The notes: generated from the sequence alone by a model not told the origin. Positions 42,258 through 52,693 are shown, counted from the first letter of the stretch. The stretch: 64,000 nucleotides of DNA from Paenibacillus ginsengarvi (GCF_003626695.1 NZ_RBAH01000001.1:575711-639710), one strand, 5' to 3'. Translations and numbers: made by a program.

Positions 42258-45200
42258 TTACACGTTCGTTATATGGTTGCCGTCGAAGAAAAAGAGCACC
42301 TTTTCCTTAACCGGTCTGCGCCATATTTGTTCAATCGCTCTTGCGTAAATGCTGAGCTGGATGCCATATCGCCTTGTCAGCTCGGCAAGCCGGTCTCCAT
42401 AGATGGCATCTGTTTTGTAGTCGAGCAGCACGAGCTCCCCGCTCTCCTCGAACAAACAGTCGATGATCCCCTGCACGAGCACACTCTCTCCCTGCACGGC
42501 CTCCCCGGCAGAGGCGTCGAAAATGACCTCCTCAGCTGGAAGAGCGAAGCTGAACGGCACTTCGCGGTGCACCCGCTTAGCCGCCAAAAGTCGCCTTCCG
42601 ATCGGCTCCCGGAAGAAGGAAGCGATCATGGCGGCGCTAACCTCGTCCCGATGCTCGGCTTGAATCAGCTGTTTCGCTACCATCCGGTCCAGCGTAGAGC
42701 GTACGACTTCCTCGGTCACCTCTCCCTGCAGCGATATATGCTGCATAACCGCGTGATAGATCGAGCCGCGCTCGGCCGCCGTCATTCCACGTTTGCCAAG
42801 AAAGCTCGGCCTTCTTGCAAGATCAAACATCTGGGCGCGACCTCGGCCTTGTTCGCCGCTTTCTTCCGCCTTGCGGTCTGTTCGGGGCGTTCCAGCGCCC
42901 ATATCCGGCCATTCGAGACCTGGCGACTCCTCCCCCCTGAACAAACGCTCTCCAAGCCGTTTCAGCTCGGAAACCGTAGTTTTGGAAAACATGCCGGATG
43001 CCTCCTCATGCGGATACGTCCAATCGAATCGCCGGCCAAGCTCCGCTTGCCGCTGTACATTCCCGCTGTCAACCGGTCTTAGCTGGGCTACCGCTTCCAT
43101 CCGGTCATCGGCAAAGCGCACCTCGACGGTAGCGGCCGCCTGAGCAAAGCCGGCTGAAGGAACAACCCCCGCCTTCCATTGCGACTCGTCGTCCACTAAA
43201 GCAGGCGGTGTCCGATACGGCTGATCCGTATCTTCTCCGACTCTGAGGAGATACGCTTGCGGGTGACGAACTAGCGCAGGGCCAAGCCAGTCAAGATAGT
43301 TCCGAGACCGGGCCAGCTCGTGGGCAGGCAGATGCCAGCCGCTTTCCTCCAGCATCCGTCCCCATTTGAGCACGCTTTTCTCGAACGATTTGACCGTGCC
43401 GACAAGCACCAGCTTTTCTTTCGGCCGCGTAAGCGCCACGTACAGGACGCGCAGCTCCTCGGCGAGCATCTCCATCTTCATCCGTCTGCGGATCGCCAGC
43501 ATCGGCAGCGAAGGGCAAGCGACGCGAAGCCGGGAATCCACGTATACCGGACCGAAGCCGAGCTCCTTGTGAAGCAGGAACGAATCGTTCAGATCGGTCT
43601 GATTGAACGTTTTGCCGAGACCGGCGACGAAGACGACCGGAAATTCGAGCCCTTTGCTTTTGTGAATCGACATGATGCGAACGACATCCTCCTGCTCGCC
43701 AAGAGCGCGCGCGGCGCCCAGATCGGCCCCGCTCTCGCGCATACGCTCGACGAAGCGCAGAAACCGGAACAAGCCGCGGAACGAGGTCGACTCATATTGT
43801 CGCGCCCGGTCGTACAGCGCACGCAGATTGGCCTGGCGCTGAAGCCCCCCCGGCATGCCGCCGACATAATCGTAATAGCCGGTTTGCCGGTAAATATGCC
43901 AGATCAGCTCGGAAAGCGAACCCATCTTCGCTTCGTCGCGCCAGCCCTCTAGTTGCTCACGGAAGCGGGTCAGCTTCGATCGCAGCTCGGGATTGACGGA
44001 AACACCGCCTGCCGCGCGATCAGCTTCCTCCTCGTTTTCCTCCAAACAGGCGATAACCGCCTCATAAAACGGCTTCTTCGTCCCGCGGATGCGGACAATG
44101 GCCAACTCCGCCGAAGAGAGGCCGAACATCGGGCAGCGAAGCACAGCGGCGATAGGGATGTCCTGATACGGATTGTCAATCACCTGCAGCAGCGAGTACA
44201 TCGCTTCCACTTCCGTCGCCGTAAAATAGCCGTTGTTCAGATCAGCATAGGCGGGAATGCCCGCCGTTCGCAGCTCCTCCATAAAAACCGGCGCCCATCC
44301 GGAGGTGGCCCGCAGCAAAATAACGATATCCCGGAAAGCGACCGGCCTGACTCCGCCGGCGCTTCGGTCATACACCTGATAGGGCGCATGGCCGTCGATC
44401 AGTTGGCGAATTTGCGAAGCGATATACCGCGCTTCGAGCTGCGCCGTTTCCGCCTGCTGCTCCTCCTGCTCGAGATTAACGCCCGGTAAGCCCGCCGCCG
44501 CATCGGCAGCTCCATCCGCATCCTCCGTTTCGTTTTCGCTCGCGGAGGATTCGTCCTCCCCGCCAGCGCCGCCCCGGTCGATCAGCGCAAGCTGGATGGC
44601 ATGATCGCTGGCGATTTCCGGGTAAGTGGCGCCGCAAACGAGCTTGGCCGCGTCGTCGTATTCCATCTCTCCAACGGGTTCGGTCATAATCTGCTTGAAC
44701 ACAAAGTTGACGCCGTCTACAATTTCCTGGCGGCTGCGGAAATTTCGCGCCAGATCGATTTTGCGGCCTCCGGTTGGCCGCTCCTCCTCCGCAGGCTCGA
44801 ACCTCCGGTATTTGTCCATAAAGAGGCCGGGCTCGGCAAGGCGAAAACGATATATACTCTGCTTAACGTCCCCAACCATGAACCGGTTGCCGGGAGCCGG
44901 ACGGGCGATCAGCGCGACGATCGCTTCCTGCACCGTATTCGTATCCTGATATTCATCCAGCAGGATTTCTACAAACTGCTCCCGGTATTGCTCGGCCGCG
45001 TCGGACGGAATCAGTGTACCCGGCAGCGAGTCCGGGTGGCGCAAAATATCGAGGCAATAATGCTCGAGGTCGGAAAAGTCGACGAGTCCTTTCGCCAGCT
45101 TCGCCTGCCGGTACCTTTCTCCGAACTGGATCACAATCTCCGCCAGCTTCAAAACGAGCGGCGCCGTTTCGGCCATTTCCGCGGCATACTGCTCCGGCGG

Positions 45201-46253
45201 ACGCTCGAACAGCTCTTCCTTCATATCGTTGATCTGCTTTTTCGCCCGGTCGCGCAGCTGCTTGACTCTCTCCTGCAGCGACTTGTCCACATCTTTGCCG
45301 CGGCAGGCGTTCAACTTGCCGAACGCCGTTTGCGCAAACGCGTCGTACAGCTCGCCCCACGACCGGTCGGCGGCGGACGCTGCCAACTGGACTTGTGCCA
45401 GGTCGTCCTTCAAATTACTGTCGTACGGAGTCGGCCCCCCGGGCTGTTCGCACAGACGCAGCGCCTCCTCCAGCAAGCTTGCCGTCCCCTGCAGCTCCAG
45501 TCTGACATCGGCCATTAGCACCCGCTTCCATCGGTCGGTTTCGTCTTCTCCGTGCGAACCTTCCGGAGAGGAAGCCGAGGAAGCTTGCTCAAAAGCCAAG
45601 GCTGTACCCATCAGCCAATGATCCGGCCAAGGGTGGCTGCGCGAATAATCGTACAAACGCCCGATGAGCCGAAACAGGGCATCATCCCCCCGCTCGCCGC
45701 CATAAGCGTCGGCAAGCTGCCAGAACGGGCTGTCTTCCCCGCTCTGATCGTATTGCTCCTCGAGCAAATCGCACAGTATATCTTGCCGCATCAGCTCCGT
45801 CTCGATTTCGTTCGCGATACGGAACGACGGATCGAGCCGGATGCGCTGATGATGCCGCCGGATGACATCCAGACAAAACGAGTGCAGCGTCGTAATCGAA
45901 GCGCGGTGAATAAGCGCGATCTGCTTGCGCAAATGGTCAGACTCCGGCTGCTCGATCAGCCGCTTTTCCAGCGCATCGCGTATGCGTTCGCGCATCTCCC
46001 CGGCGGCGGCATTCGTGAAGGTAGCCACAAGTAGCCGATCCACGTCCACAGGATCGCGTTCATCCGATATGCGCCGAATAATGCGCTCCACAAGCACGGC
46101 CGTTTTGCCGGAGCCGGCCGCCGCCGCCACCAATATATCCGATCCGCGAAGACGGATCGCTTCCCACTGCTCGTCCGTCCAGGTACTTCCCGGCGGCTTG
46201 GGTGGTCTGTCCGGCAGCGTTTCCGCTCCATTCCGATCCCATTTCGTTGTCAT
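42258..46253 (-). CDS. addA: ATP-dependent helicase/nuclease subunit AddA
   Basis: 1331 residues, a UvrD-type helicase with a C-terminal nuclease. Walker A AAGSGKT at 45-51, DEYQDTN motif II, GDVKQSIYRFRLAEP, VVRIMSIHKSKGLEFPVVFVAG and LRVLYVALTRPKEKLVLVG follow the UvrD/AddA order; the RecB-like nuclease motif is LLDYKTD (Asp1278, Lys1280). A long acidic tract (DESSASENETEDADGAADA) lies in the middle and is longer than in most. With AddB it resects double-strand ends and, at Chi, starts recombination. It follows addB by 42 bp. Confidence 0.95.
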   Translation of the reverse strand: MTTKWDRNGAETLPDRPPKPPGSTWTDEQWEAIRLRGSDILVAAAAGSGKTAVLVERIIRRISDERDPVDVDRLLVATFTNAAAGEMRERIRDALEKRLIEQPESDHLRKQIALIHRASITTLHSFCLDVIRRHHQRIRLDPSFRIANEIETELMRQDILCDLLEEQYDQSGEDSPFWQLADAYGGERGDDALFRLIGRLYDYSRSHPWPDHWLMGTALAFEQASSASSPEGSHGEDETDRWKRVLMADVRLELQGTASLLEEALRLCEQPGGPTPYDSNLKDDLAQVQLAASAADRSWGELYDAFAQTAFGKLNACRGKDVDKSLQERVKQLRDRAKKQINDMKEELFERPPEQYAAEMAETAPLVLKLAEIVIQFGERYRQAKLAKGLVDFSDLEHYCLDILRHPDSLPGTLIPSDAAEQYREQFVEILLDEYQDTNTVQEAIVALIARPAPGNRFMVGDVKQSIYRFRLAEPGLFMDKYRRFEPAEEERPTGGRKIDLARNFRSRQEIVDGVNFVFKQIMTEPVGEMEYDDAAKLVCGATYPEIASDHAIQLALIDRGGAGGEDESSASENETEDADGAADAAAGLPGVNLEQEEQQAETAQLEARYIASQIRQLIDGHAPYQVYDRSAGGVRPVAFRDIVILLRATSGWAPVFMEELRTAGIPAYADLNNGYFTATEVEAMYSLLQVIDNPYQDIPIAAVLRCPMFGLSSAELAIVRIRGTKKPFYEAVIACLEENEEEADRAAGGVSVNPELRSKLTRFREQLEGWRDEAKMGSLSELIWHIYRQTGYYDYVGGMPGGLQRQANLRALYDRARQYESTSFRGLFRFLRFVERMRESGADLGAARALGEQEDVVRIMSIHKSKGLEFPVVFVAGLGKTFNQTDLNDSFLLHKELGFGPVYVDSRLRVACPSLPMLAIRRRMKMEMLAEELRVLYVALTRPKEKLVLVGTVKSFEKSVLKWGRMLEESGWHLPAHELARSRNYLDWLGPALVRHPQAYLLRVGEDTDQPYRTPPALVDDESQWKAGVVPSAGFAQAAATVEVRFADDRMEAVAQLRPVDSGNVQRQAELGRRFDWTYPHEEASGMFSKTTVSELKRLGERLFRGEESPGLEWPDMGAGTPRTDRKAEESGEQGRGRAQMFDLARRPSFLGKRGMTAAERGSIYHAVMQHISLQGEVTEEVVRSTLDRMVAKQLIQAEHRDEVSAAMIASFFREPIGRRLLAAKRVHREVPFSFALPAEEVIFDASAGEAVQGESVLVQGIIDCLFEESGELVLLDYKTDAIYGDRLAELTRRYGIQLSIYARAIEQIWRRPVKEKVLFFFDGNHITNV

Positions 46254-46295
46254 CTCTTGTTTCCTCCCCCATCGTGCAGTGACCCGAAACCCAGC

Positions 46296-49200
46296 CTACC
46301 GCAAGTCCCCCGCGGCGCTCTCGATCGCTTGCCATACCGCTTCCTTCTCGATCCGCTGCAGCCGGTTGTAGCCGCTCTCCTCGGTTATCGGCTCAAACGC
46401 GCATACCGGCTTGTACGGACAGTAGGTGCAGGCGAGCTTCGCCCCCGAGCGGATCGGTTTTATGTCCACGTTGCCTCCGGCAATTTGCTCCCCTATGCGG
46501 GCGATCATCGTGCGCACATAACCGCTCAGCTTTTGCCACTGCTGCTCGGAGACGACGGACGAGTTTTGGTAAAAGCTCCCGTCCGCCTTCAAGGCGACCG
46601 GAATCAGCTCGGAATGGCCGCTGCGTTCGCGAAGCGAATGATCCATCAGCCGGACCGTTTCCGGATCGCCGAGCACGAGCCCTTTCATTTTGAACCGTTT
46701 CAAAGCTTCCGCTTCCGCGGCCTCCTCGCTCAGCGTATTTTTGCGCCGCAGCAGCGGATTATGGACGTGGAAGTACAGAACCCCCGCCGGCATCGCCGGA
46801 GTGCCGAGCCACTTCTCCGCATGCGTAATGACGACGTCCAGATATGTGAGCATTTGCAGAGACAAGCCGTAAAACACATCCGCGAGCCGCAGCGAGGTTT
46901 CGCTCGATTTGTAGTCGATAATGCGGAGCAATACGCCTTTGTCGCCGCTGGCCCTATCGACCCGGTCGATCCGGCCAACGATCTGCATCCGGCGGCCCTT
47001 ACCGAGCTCGAATTCGAGAGGCGGCAGTGGCTGTCCCGGTCCGAAGCCGACCTCGAGCCCGACCGGCACGAACTCCCCGCGCCGGGCATGTACGCCGAGC
47101 ACGACGGAGGCGCGGCTTACGATTTGTTTCAGCTTGCGGGCAATATAGCCGAACCGTTTGGAACTCAGCAAAATTTCGCCCTGAAGCCGCGGCACCAGCT
47201 CCTGGACCGCCTGCGAAGCCCGTTCGTCGCACTGCTCCGGGGTCAGCGCGCCCCAATGGATGCCCTCCCGCTGAAGCTCAAGTGCGATCTTGCTCAGCGC
47301 AGCGTGGAACAACTGGCCGATATCGGGTGCATCGAGCCGGTATACGTGGCGCTCGGCAAGCTTAAGTCCATGCGAGGCGAACTGCGAGAACGGACAGGAG
47401 ACGAACCGTTCCATCCGCGACACGCTGGCCTTCAGCAGCTCTCCGTACAGCTCGCGGCTGATCGAATCCGGCAGCGGATCTTCGCGGTTCGTATACAGTA
47501 GCGAGCGCAGTATTCGCTGCACCTGGCCCCTCCATTCGGGACGGGAGACGAACCAGTTATAGATCTCCCACCAGACGTCGTCCGGCTTGACGCCTCTTAT
47601 CCACTGACGCAGCTGAACCGCCAAATGGGATAACGCCTTCCCGGGGTGTACCGCATATTCGTAAGGATCGCCGCCGGCGGTTTCCGTCTCGCCGGACGGC
47701 GCATCGATCAGCAGCAGCCGCTCCTTTAGCGCCGGAAACATCGCTCTGAGCCGCTTGACGATTTCCGACGGAAGCAGCGACTTGCCTTCTTCGTCGGCCA
47801 GTGGATAGCTGATCCAGAGCGAATCGGAAGGGGTCGTGAGCGCCTTGTAGAGGAGGAACGATTCGTCCAGCAGCTTGCGCCGGCTGCCGTCCGCCAGCTC
47901 CAGTCCCGCATCCGTCATCCGCTCCCGTTCCGGCTCGGACAATACGCCGTCCTCCTGGGGCCTAGCCGGAATAACGCCGTCATTCGCGCCGAGCACGAAT
48001 AAATGGCGAACCTCGCCGGAGCGGGTCCGGTCGATCGTACCGATCAGCACCTGGTCGAGCGACGGCGGCACGAGCCCAAGCGTGGCGCTTTCCAGACCGG
48101 TCTCGACGATTCCGGCAAAGCGGTCGACCGTCATCGTTTCGCCGCCGAGCATTTCGACGATCTGATCGAGCAGATCGATGACGCTGCCCCATACCTGCGA
48201 ATGCTCGCGCGCTTTTTCCACTTCGCCTGCCTCAAGACAGCCGCGGCTCCATACCTCCAGCCTCGCCGCAGCTTGCGTAGATTCGAGATAACGAAACAGC
48301 GATTCCGCCATATCGCGGACGGTGCCGGCTTTGCGAAGATCGTCATCCAACTGCTTGAGCGGCCGCGCAACGAGCCGTCGCAACCCGTCCATTTCCGTAT
48401 AAAACGACTCGTCCGGCGTCCCCGCCGCGCCTTCCTGCACATCGTCGAGCATCGAGCCGACCCGGTACGACCAACGCTTCGCTTCCGTAAAGCGGGAGCC
48501 GTGAATGCCGGCGGCCAGCACGTAATTTTCCAACCTGCACATCGCATCCCGCAAAGCAGCCGATTGCGCGGCGGTCTCGGCCAATTCCGGCGGCAGGAGC
48601 AGCTCCGTCTTGACGCAGCGGAAAATAGCGTCGGTCCGCCACCTGCCGGCGACGACTTCAAGCGAGGAGCGGATCAGCTCGACGACGGGATGGTGCAGCA
48701 CGGATCGTCTCTGGTCAATGAAAAAGGGAATGCCGTAATCCGCAAACGTTACCGCCAGCACATCTCCGTACTGCTCGAGATTGCGCACCATAATCGCCAT
48801 ATCCCGCCAGCGGTAGCCTTCGTCCCGGACGAGTCTGACCAGTTCGCGGGCCGCCCCTTCGGCCTCCGCTCTCCGGCTGACCGCAGCAGCCAGCACCAGC
48901 TCGCGATCCGCCGCCTGTCGGCCGCGATACGCTCTCCCGCTTCTATATTCGAGCGCACTCTCCAAATGAGCGAGCTTCGGGCTGCGGCGAAAACGCTCCG
49001 GCGGATCGCACGCCAAAACTTCGGCCGACTGCTCGGCCGACAACTCCTCGGCCAGCCGCTTTAAGCGGACAAGCGTCTTCGCTGCCGGATAAAACAAGCC
49101 GAGCTCGTCGGGAGAATCGGACGAAGCATAATCGCGATCAACGCACAGGCTGATCGTCGTCTGTTCGCTATGACGCATCAGCTCGCCGATAAACCGCATC

Positions 49201-49856
49201 TCCTGGGGGTTGAAGCTGTAAAAACCGTCGATCCAAACTCGCGCTTCGCGTATGTAGGACGATTCCGCCAGCATGTCGGCGGCCTGCGTAAGCAAATGCT
49301 CAGAATCCAAGTAGTGCTCGGACAATATCTCCTCGAACCGCCTGTATATAAGCAGCAGATCGTGCAGCTTGTCCAGCGGCAAGTTCGATCCTTCCCCCGG
49401 CTCCTGCCGCTGCTCCGCCTGCCGGAAAAACAACTCCAGCTTGTCCGGCGTAATCAAGTGCCGCCGAAACTCGCCGTACATCCGGTTCAACTGGTCGATA
49501 AACCCGGCCTGGTCGGAGGAAGTCCGAAACTGCTTCAGCTCATCCCCATGCTGGTGCAGCAAATCGTACAGCAGCATCTTTTTGCCGTTGTCATCGATAT
49601 GGACGCGCGCCGTTCCGCCGAGTTCCTGCATGATGCGGTAAGCGAGCCGCCGGAAGCTGAACACCTGGGCGCGGATCGACCCGCCAAGTCCCGGCGCGGA
49701 CACAAGCGCGTGCTCGGCCTGAAACGTTGCCTGCTCGGGCACAAGCAGCACAAGCGGGGCTCCCTCCGGCTCCCCGCGCAGCTGTTGACCGATTTCACCC
49801 AAACAGCGCTCCGTCTTGCCTGTCCCCGACCTGCCGAGTATGTATCGAATCGCCAT
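46296..49856 (-). CDS. addB: ATP-dependent nuclease subunit AddB
   Basis: 1186 residues from the second of two adjacent ATGs, six bases after AGGAGG. Walker A is GRSGTGKTER at the N-terminus; AddB uses it structurally. The RecB-like nuclease motif is IIDYKSSE, and the iron-sulfur cluster cysteines are in RFVSCPFSQF and at 1143, 1146 and 1152 (CTYCPYKPVC). It recognises Chi and cuts the 5'-ended strand in the AddAB complex. The addB-addA order is as in B. subtilis. The left neighbour at 50023 is divergent. Confidence 0.95.
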   Translation of the reverse strand: MAIRYILGRSGTGKTERCLGEIGQQLRGEPEGAPLVLLVPEQATFQAEHALVSAPGLGGSIRAQVFSFRRLAYRIMQELGGTARVHIDDNGKKMLLYDLLHQHGDELKQFRTSSDQAGFIDQLNRMYGEFRRHLITPDKLELFFRQAEQRQEPGEGSNLPLDKLHDLLLIYRRFEEILSEHYLDSEHLLTQAADMLAESSYIREARVWIDGFYSFNPQEMRFIGELMRHSEQTTISLCVDRDYASSDSPDELGLFYPAAKTLVRLKRLAEELSAEQSAEVLACDPPERFRRSPKLAHLESALEYRSGRAYRGRQAADRELVLAAAVSRRAEAEGAARELVRLVRDEGYRWRDMAIMVRNLEQYGDVLAVTFADYGIPFFIDQRRSVLHHPVVELIRSSLEVVAGRWRTDAIFRCVKTELLLPPELAETAAQSAALRDAMCRLENYVLAAGIHGSRFTEAKRWSYRVGSMLDDVQEGAAGTPDESFYTEMDGLRRLVARPLKQLDDDLRKAGTVRDMAESLFRYLESTQAAARLEVWSRGCLEAGEVEKAREHSQVWGSVIDLLDQIVEMLGGETMTVDRFAGIVETGLESATLGLVPPSLDQVLIGTIDRTRSGEVRHLFVLGANDGVIPARPQEDGVLSEPERERMTDAGLELADGSRRKLLDESFLLYKALTTPSDSLWISYPLADEEGKSLLPSEIVKRLRAMFPALKERLLLIDAPSGETETAGGDPYEYAVHPGKALSHLAVQLRQWIRGVKPDDVWWEIYNWFVSRPEWRGQVQRILRSLLYTNREDPLPDSISRELYGELLKASVSRMERFVSCPFSQFASHGLKLAERHVYRLDAPDIGQLFHAALSKIALELQREGIHWGALTPEQCDERASQAVQELVPRLQGEILLSSKRFGYIARKLKQIVSRASVVLGVHARRGEFVPVGLEVGFGPGQPLPPLEFELGKGRRMQIVGRIDRVDRASGDKGVLLRIIDYKSSETSLRLADVFYGLSLQMLTYLDVVITHAEKWLGTPAMPAGVLYFHVHNPLLRRKNTLSEEAAEAEALKRFKMKGLVLGDPETVRLMDHSLRERSGHSELIPVALKADGSFYQNSSVVSEQQWQKLSGYVRTMIARIGEQIAGGNVDIKPIRSGAKLACTYCPYKPVCAFEPITEESGYNRLQRIEKEAVWQAIESAAGDLR

Positions 49857-50022
49857 CATGGACCTCCTGTATGAAAACAAATGTTCTTATATTCCATTTT
49901 AGCATACTTCTGTTTGTTTGTCCGCGCGAACGCAGCAATTGGAGAACAATACCGAATCGGCTCGCGGCTTTCCTTGTGATATACTTTTGCATGACAAGGA
50001 CAAACCCGAAAGGAGCATTCGT

Positions 50023-50487
50023 ATGATACGATTCGAAGCCGCTCTCGTCCGGCCGGCCGGCTCCGGCACGTGGACATATGTGCCGATCCCGTTTTCAGTC
50101 GAGCAGACATTCGGCACTCGCGGCCAGTTCAAAGTCGCCGGTACCGTGAACGGCTGCCCGATCCGAGGTTCGCTTATGCCTCGAGGCGACGGTACGCATT
50201 ACCTGGTTGTGAACAAAAATATCCGCGACAGCGCCGGCGTAACGGAAGGGGACATGGTCCAAGTGACTATTGGTCCGGATACGGAGGAGCGGACTATCGA
50301 CGTTCCGGGCGATTTCCTTGCTCTGCTTCAAGCCGATGCGGAAGCGGACCAGGCATTTGCGAAGCTTTCTTATTCCCACCGTAAAGAATATGTGGATTGG
50401 ATCGTTTCGGCCAAAAAAGAAGAAACCCGCGCCAATCGGATCGCCAAAGCAGTCGAAATGCTGAAGCTGGGCAAGCGGGCCAAATAA
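50023..50487 (+). CDS. YdeI/OmdA-like protein with DUF1905 domain
   Basis: 154 residues from the ATG at 50023 after AAAGGAG; the frame is open 35 codons upstream but lies in the addB leader. The first 90 residues (FEAALVRPAGSGTWTYVPIPFSVE, VAGTVNGCPIRGSLMPRGDG) are the DUF1905 beta-barrel. The C-terminal helices (FAKLSYSHRKEYVDWIVSAKKEETRANRIAKAVEML) are the bacteriocin-protection YdeI/OmdA domain. The biochemical role is unknown. It is divergent from addB by about 165 bp and ends at a strong bidirectional terminator. Confidence 0.88.
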   Translation: MIRFEAALVRPAGSGTWTYVPIPFSVEQTFGTRGQFKVAGTVNGCPIRGSLMPRGDGTHYLVVNKNIRDSAGVTEGDMVQVTIGPDTEERTIDVPGDFLALLQADAEADQAFAKLSYSHRKEYVDWIVSAKKEETRANRIAKAVEMLKLGKRAK

Positions 50488-50490
50488 CGA

Positions 50491-50527
50491 AAAAGAAAGG
50501 AAGCCGTCCAGTTCGGGCGGCTTCCTT
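50491..50527. terminator. Bidirectional terminator between YdeI-like and MFS genes
   Basis: AAGGAAGCCG (50497-50506) pairs with CGGCTTCCTT (50518-50527) around an 11-base loop; A- and T-rich flanks allow use in both directions. Confidence 0.85.
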
Positions 50528-50556
50528 GTTCATTTCTTCCAGCTTCGCTTCCGGTC

Positions 50557-52194
50557 TTACACCTGCTTGGCGACAGCTCCCGGAAGATCGTCTTCCTTCT
50601 CTTTTTTCTCGGCTCCGCCCGCCTGCTCCGGCATCCGGTTGGACGTCCGCAGCGGAATTTCCTTCAGGAACAGTACGAGCACAAGAGCTACGACGAGCAA
50701 TGCCGCACCCGACAAGAAAACGGTCGTCAGAGATGTGCTAAGAGCGTCGCGCAGCACCTCGATCATTTTCGTCAAAATCGGCTGAACCGCTTCAGGCAGC
50801 GTGGTTTTCAGATGCTCCAGCTTCGGCTGGTCCAGCAGCATTTCCGGATTTTTGAAGGCGGCGAGCTGCTCGGCCACTTTCGGGTCCAGCTTGGAGAAGT
50901 CGAGTCCCCCTCCCGCTTCCGCGGTCGACGTCAAACTGCGTTTCAGGCTTGTCGCCATAATCGTTCCCATTACCGCAATCCCGATCGTTCCGCCCAAGTT
51001 GCGGAACAGCTGCGACGAAGCGGTCGCGACGCCAAGCTGTTCGGGTCTGACGGCATTTTGCACGGTAAGCGAAAAGATCGGCATGCCGAAGCCGAGGCCT
51101 AGACCGAAAACGATCATGGCGATGACGGCAAGCCAAATGCTGTTCATGAAAGCCATCAAAATCATGCCGGCGATCATAATCGGCATGCCGAGCAAAGCGT
51201 ACCGCTTGTATTTGCCTGTCTTCGTAATCCAGCGGCCGGTGAAGGCGCTGATGACCACCATGCTGATCGACATCGGCATCGTCACATAACCGGAGTATGT
51301 CGGCGATACGCCCTCAACCCCTTGCACGAAAAACGGCAAATAAATCAAGGCGCCCATCATGCCCGCGTTCATCAAAAATCCGATCGAGTTCGACAACGTA
51401 ACGATGCTGTTGCGGAACAGCGAAAGCGGTAATACCGGGCTTTTGACTTTCGTTTCAATAACGATAAAGATAAGCAGTGAGGCGATAGCTGAACCGAAGA
51501 GGCCAAGCACCTGAGCCGAGCCCCAGGCGTATTTCGTGCCGGCCCAAGAGAACCCGAGCAGCAGCGGTACGATCGTTAGCGTCAGGAACAGCGAGCCCCA
51601 GTAGTCGATCGATTCCGACTGTTTTTTATCCACACGCGGGAACAAGGCCATAATGAGAATAAAGGCGATTACGCCGACCGGCAAGAAGATCCAGAATACC
51701 CATTCCCAGTCCATGTGATCGACGATCCAGCCGCCAAGCGTAGGGCCGATAACGCTGGAGAAGCCGAATACGGCCATCATGACACCCGTCCATTTGCCTC
51801 TCTCGCGCGGCGAGAACAAGTCCCCTACCGCCGTAAAGGCCGAAGCCATAATAATACCGGCGCCGATCCCTTGAATGCCGCGATACGTTATCAATTGAAA
51901 GATATCTTTGGAAAGTCCGGTCAAAAAGGCGCCGATAATGAAAAATACGATACCGGCCAGTATAAACGGTTTCCGTCCGTAAATGTCGGACAACTTGCCG
52001 ACAAGCACGGTAGAAATCGTCGATGTCAGCATGTAGATCGTGATGACCCAAGTGTAATAATCCATGCCGCCCAAAATCGCTATAATTCTCGGCATCGCCG
52101 TACTGACGATCGTTTGGTTGATAGCGGCGAAAAACATTGCGGCAATAATGGCGACCATGATCGTCATTTTGCGCTTATGTGATAAATGCTCCAA
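50557..52194 (-). CDS. MFS drug efflux transporter, DHA2 (14-helix) family
   Basis: 545 residues from a TTG start with AAGGAG upstream. About 14 hydrophobic segments are visible, starting ATIMVAIIAAMFFAAINQTIVS-like with the MPRIIAILGG family hallmark; motif A is GKLSDIYGRKPF, and FTAVGDLFSPRERGKWTGVM and GPTLGGWIVDHMDWEWVFWI are the EmrB/QacA motifs. It should export lipophilic drugs by proton antiport. The preceding marR-type gene, 7 bp away, is the likely repressor. The C-terminal tail is soluble and charged (AEKKEKEDDLPGAVAKQV). Confidence 0.93.
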   Translation of the reverse strand: MEHLSHKRKMTIMVAIIAAMFFAAINQTIVSTAMPRIIAILGGMDYYTWVITIYMLTSTISTVLVGKLSDIYGRKPFILAGIVFFIIGAFLTGLSKDIFQLITYRGIQGIGAGIIMASAFTAVGDLFSPRERGKWTGVMMAVFGFSSVIGPTLGGWIVDHMDWEWVFWIFLPVGVIAFILIMALFPRVDKKQSESIDYWGSLFLTLTIVPLLLGFSWAGTKYAWGSAQVLGLFGSAIASLLIFIVIETKVKSPVLPLSLFRNSIVTLSNSIGFLMNAGMMGALIYLPFFVQGVEGVSPTYSGYVTMPMSISMVVISAFTGRWITKTGKYKRYALLGMPIMIAGMILMAFMNSIWLAVIAMIVFGLGLGFGMPIFSLTVQNAVRPEQLGVATASSQLFRNLGGTIGIAVMGTIMATSLKRSLTSTAEAGGGLDFSKLDPKVAEQLAAFKNPEMLLDQPKLEHLKTTLPEAVQPILTKMIEVLRDALSTSLTTVFLSGAALLVVALVLVLFLKEIPLRTSNRMPEQAGGAEKKEKEDDLPGAVAKQV

Positions 52195-52201
52195 TTTCGC
52201 T

Positions 52202-52651
52202 CTACTCCTTCTCGAACTGTTCGATATTATCCAGCATAAACATAAATAATCGCTTCAAATGGGCGACGTCGTCTTCGTGCATCCCTTTAAATACGAGAGA
52301 CATCACTTCCTTCTGTTCCTCCAGCAGCAGCCCGATCATTTCCTTCCCTTGATCGGTAATGCTTAAATAAACTACCCTGCGGTCTTCTTCACTCCTCTGC
52401 CTCTGAATGAACTGTTTCGCGATCAGCTTGTCGGCAAGCCCCGTGATCGCGCCCGAGGTGACGCACAAAATATCGGCCAGCTCCGCCGCCTTTTGCGGCC
52501 CCTTCGTGTTTAAAATGTATAAAGTTCGGAATTGCGTCAGCGTAATAGAGTAGCTGTCGTTCATCCGACCATTCCATAGTTGGGACATTCGTTTGATCAG
52601 ACTTTTGAACATATTCGTCAGTTCCAATAACTGACCGTTCATCTCCGGCAC
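52202..52651 (-). CDS. MarR-family transcriptional regulator
   Basis: 149 residues from a GTG at 52651 with AAGGGG seven bases upstream. The winged helix is visible: SITLTQFRTLYILNTKGPQKAAELADIL, VTSGAITGLADKLIAKQFIQRQRSEEDRRVVYLSIT. Helices at both ends form the dimer. MarR proteins release DNA when a phenolic compound or drug binds. It lies 7 bp before the MFS gene and has two near-palindromes in its promoter, so self-repression of the operon is likely. Confidence 0.93.
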   Translation of the reverse strand: MPEMNGQLLELTNMFKSLIKRMSQLWNGRMNDSYSITLTQFRTLYILNTKGPQKAAELADILCVTSGAITGLADKLIAKQFIQRQRSEEDRRVVYLSITDQGKEMIGLLLEEQKEVMSLVFKGMHEDDVAHLKRLFMFMLDNIEQFEKE

Positions 52652-52666
52652 TTCGCATCCCCTTAC

Positions 52667-52693
52667 TTTAGCGCTTAATAATTTAGCACTAAA
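52667..52693 (-). promoter_or_regulatory. Putative MarR operator, two near-palindromes
   Basis: TTTAGCGCTTAA (52667-52678) and TTTAGCACTAAA (52682-52693), centres 15 bp apart, lie 16 bp upstream of the regulator's start. Shape and place fit MarR autoregulation. The remaining 220 bp up to the LacI gene hold nothing I can name. Confidence 0.65.
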
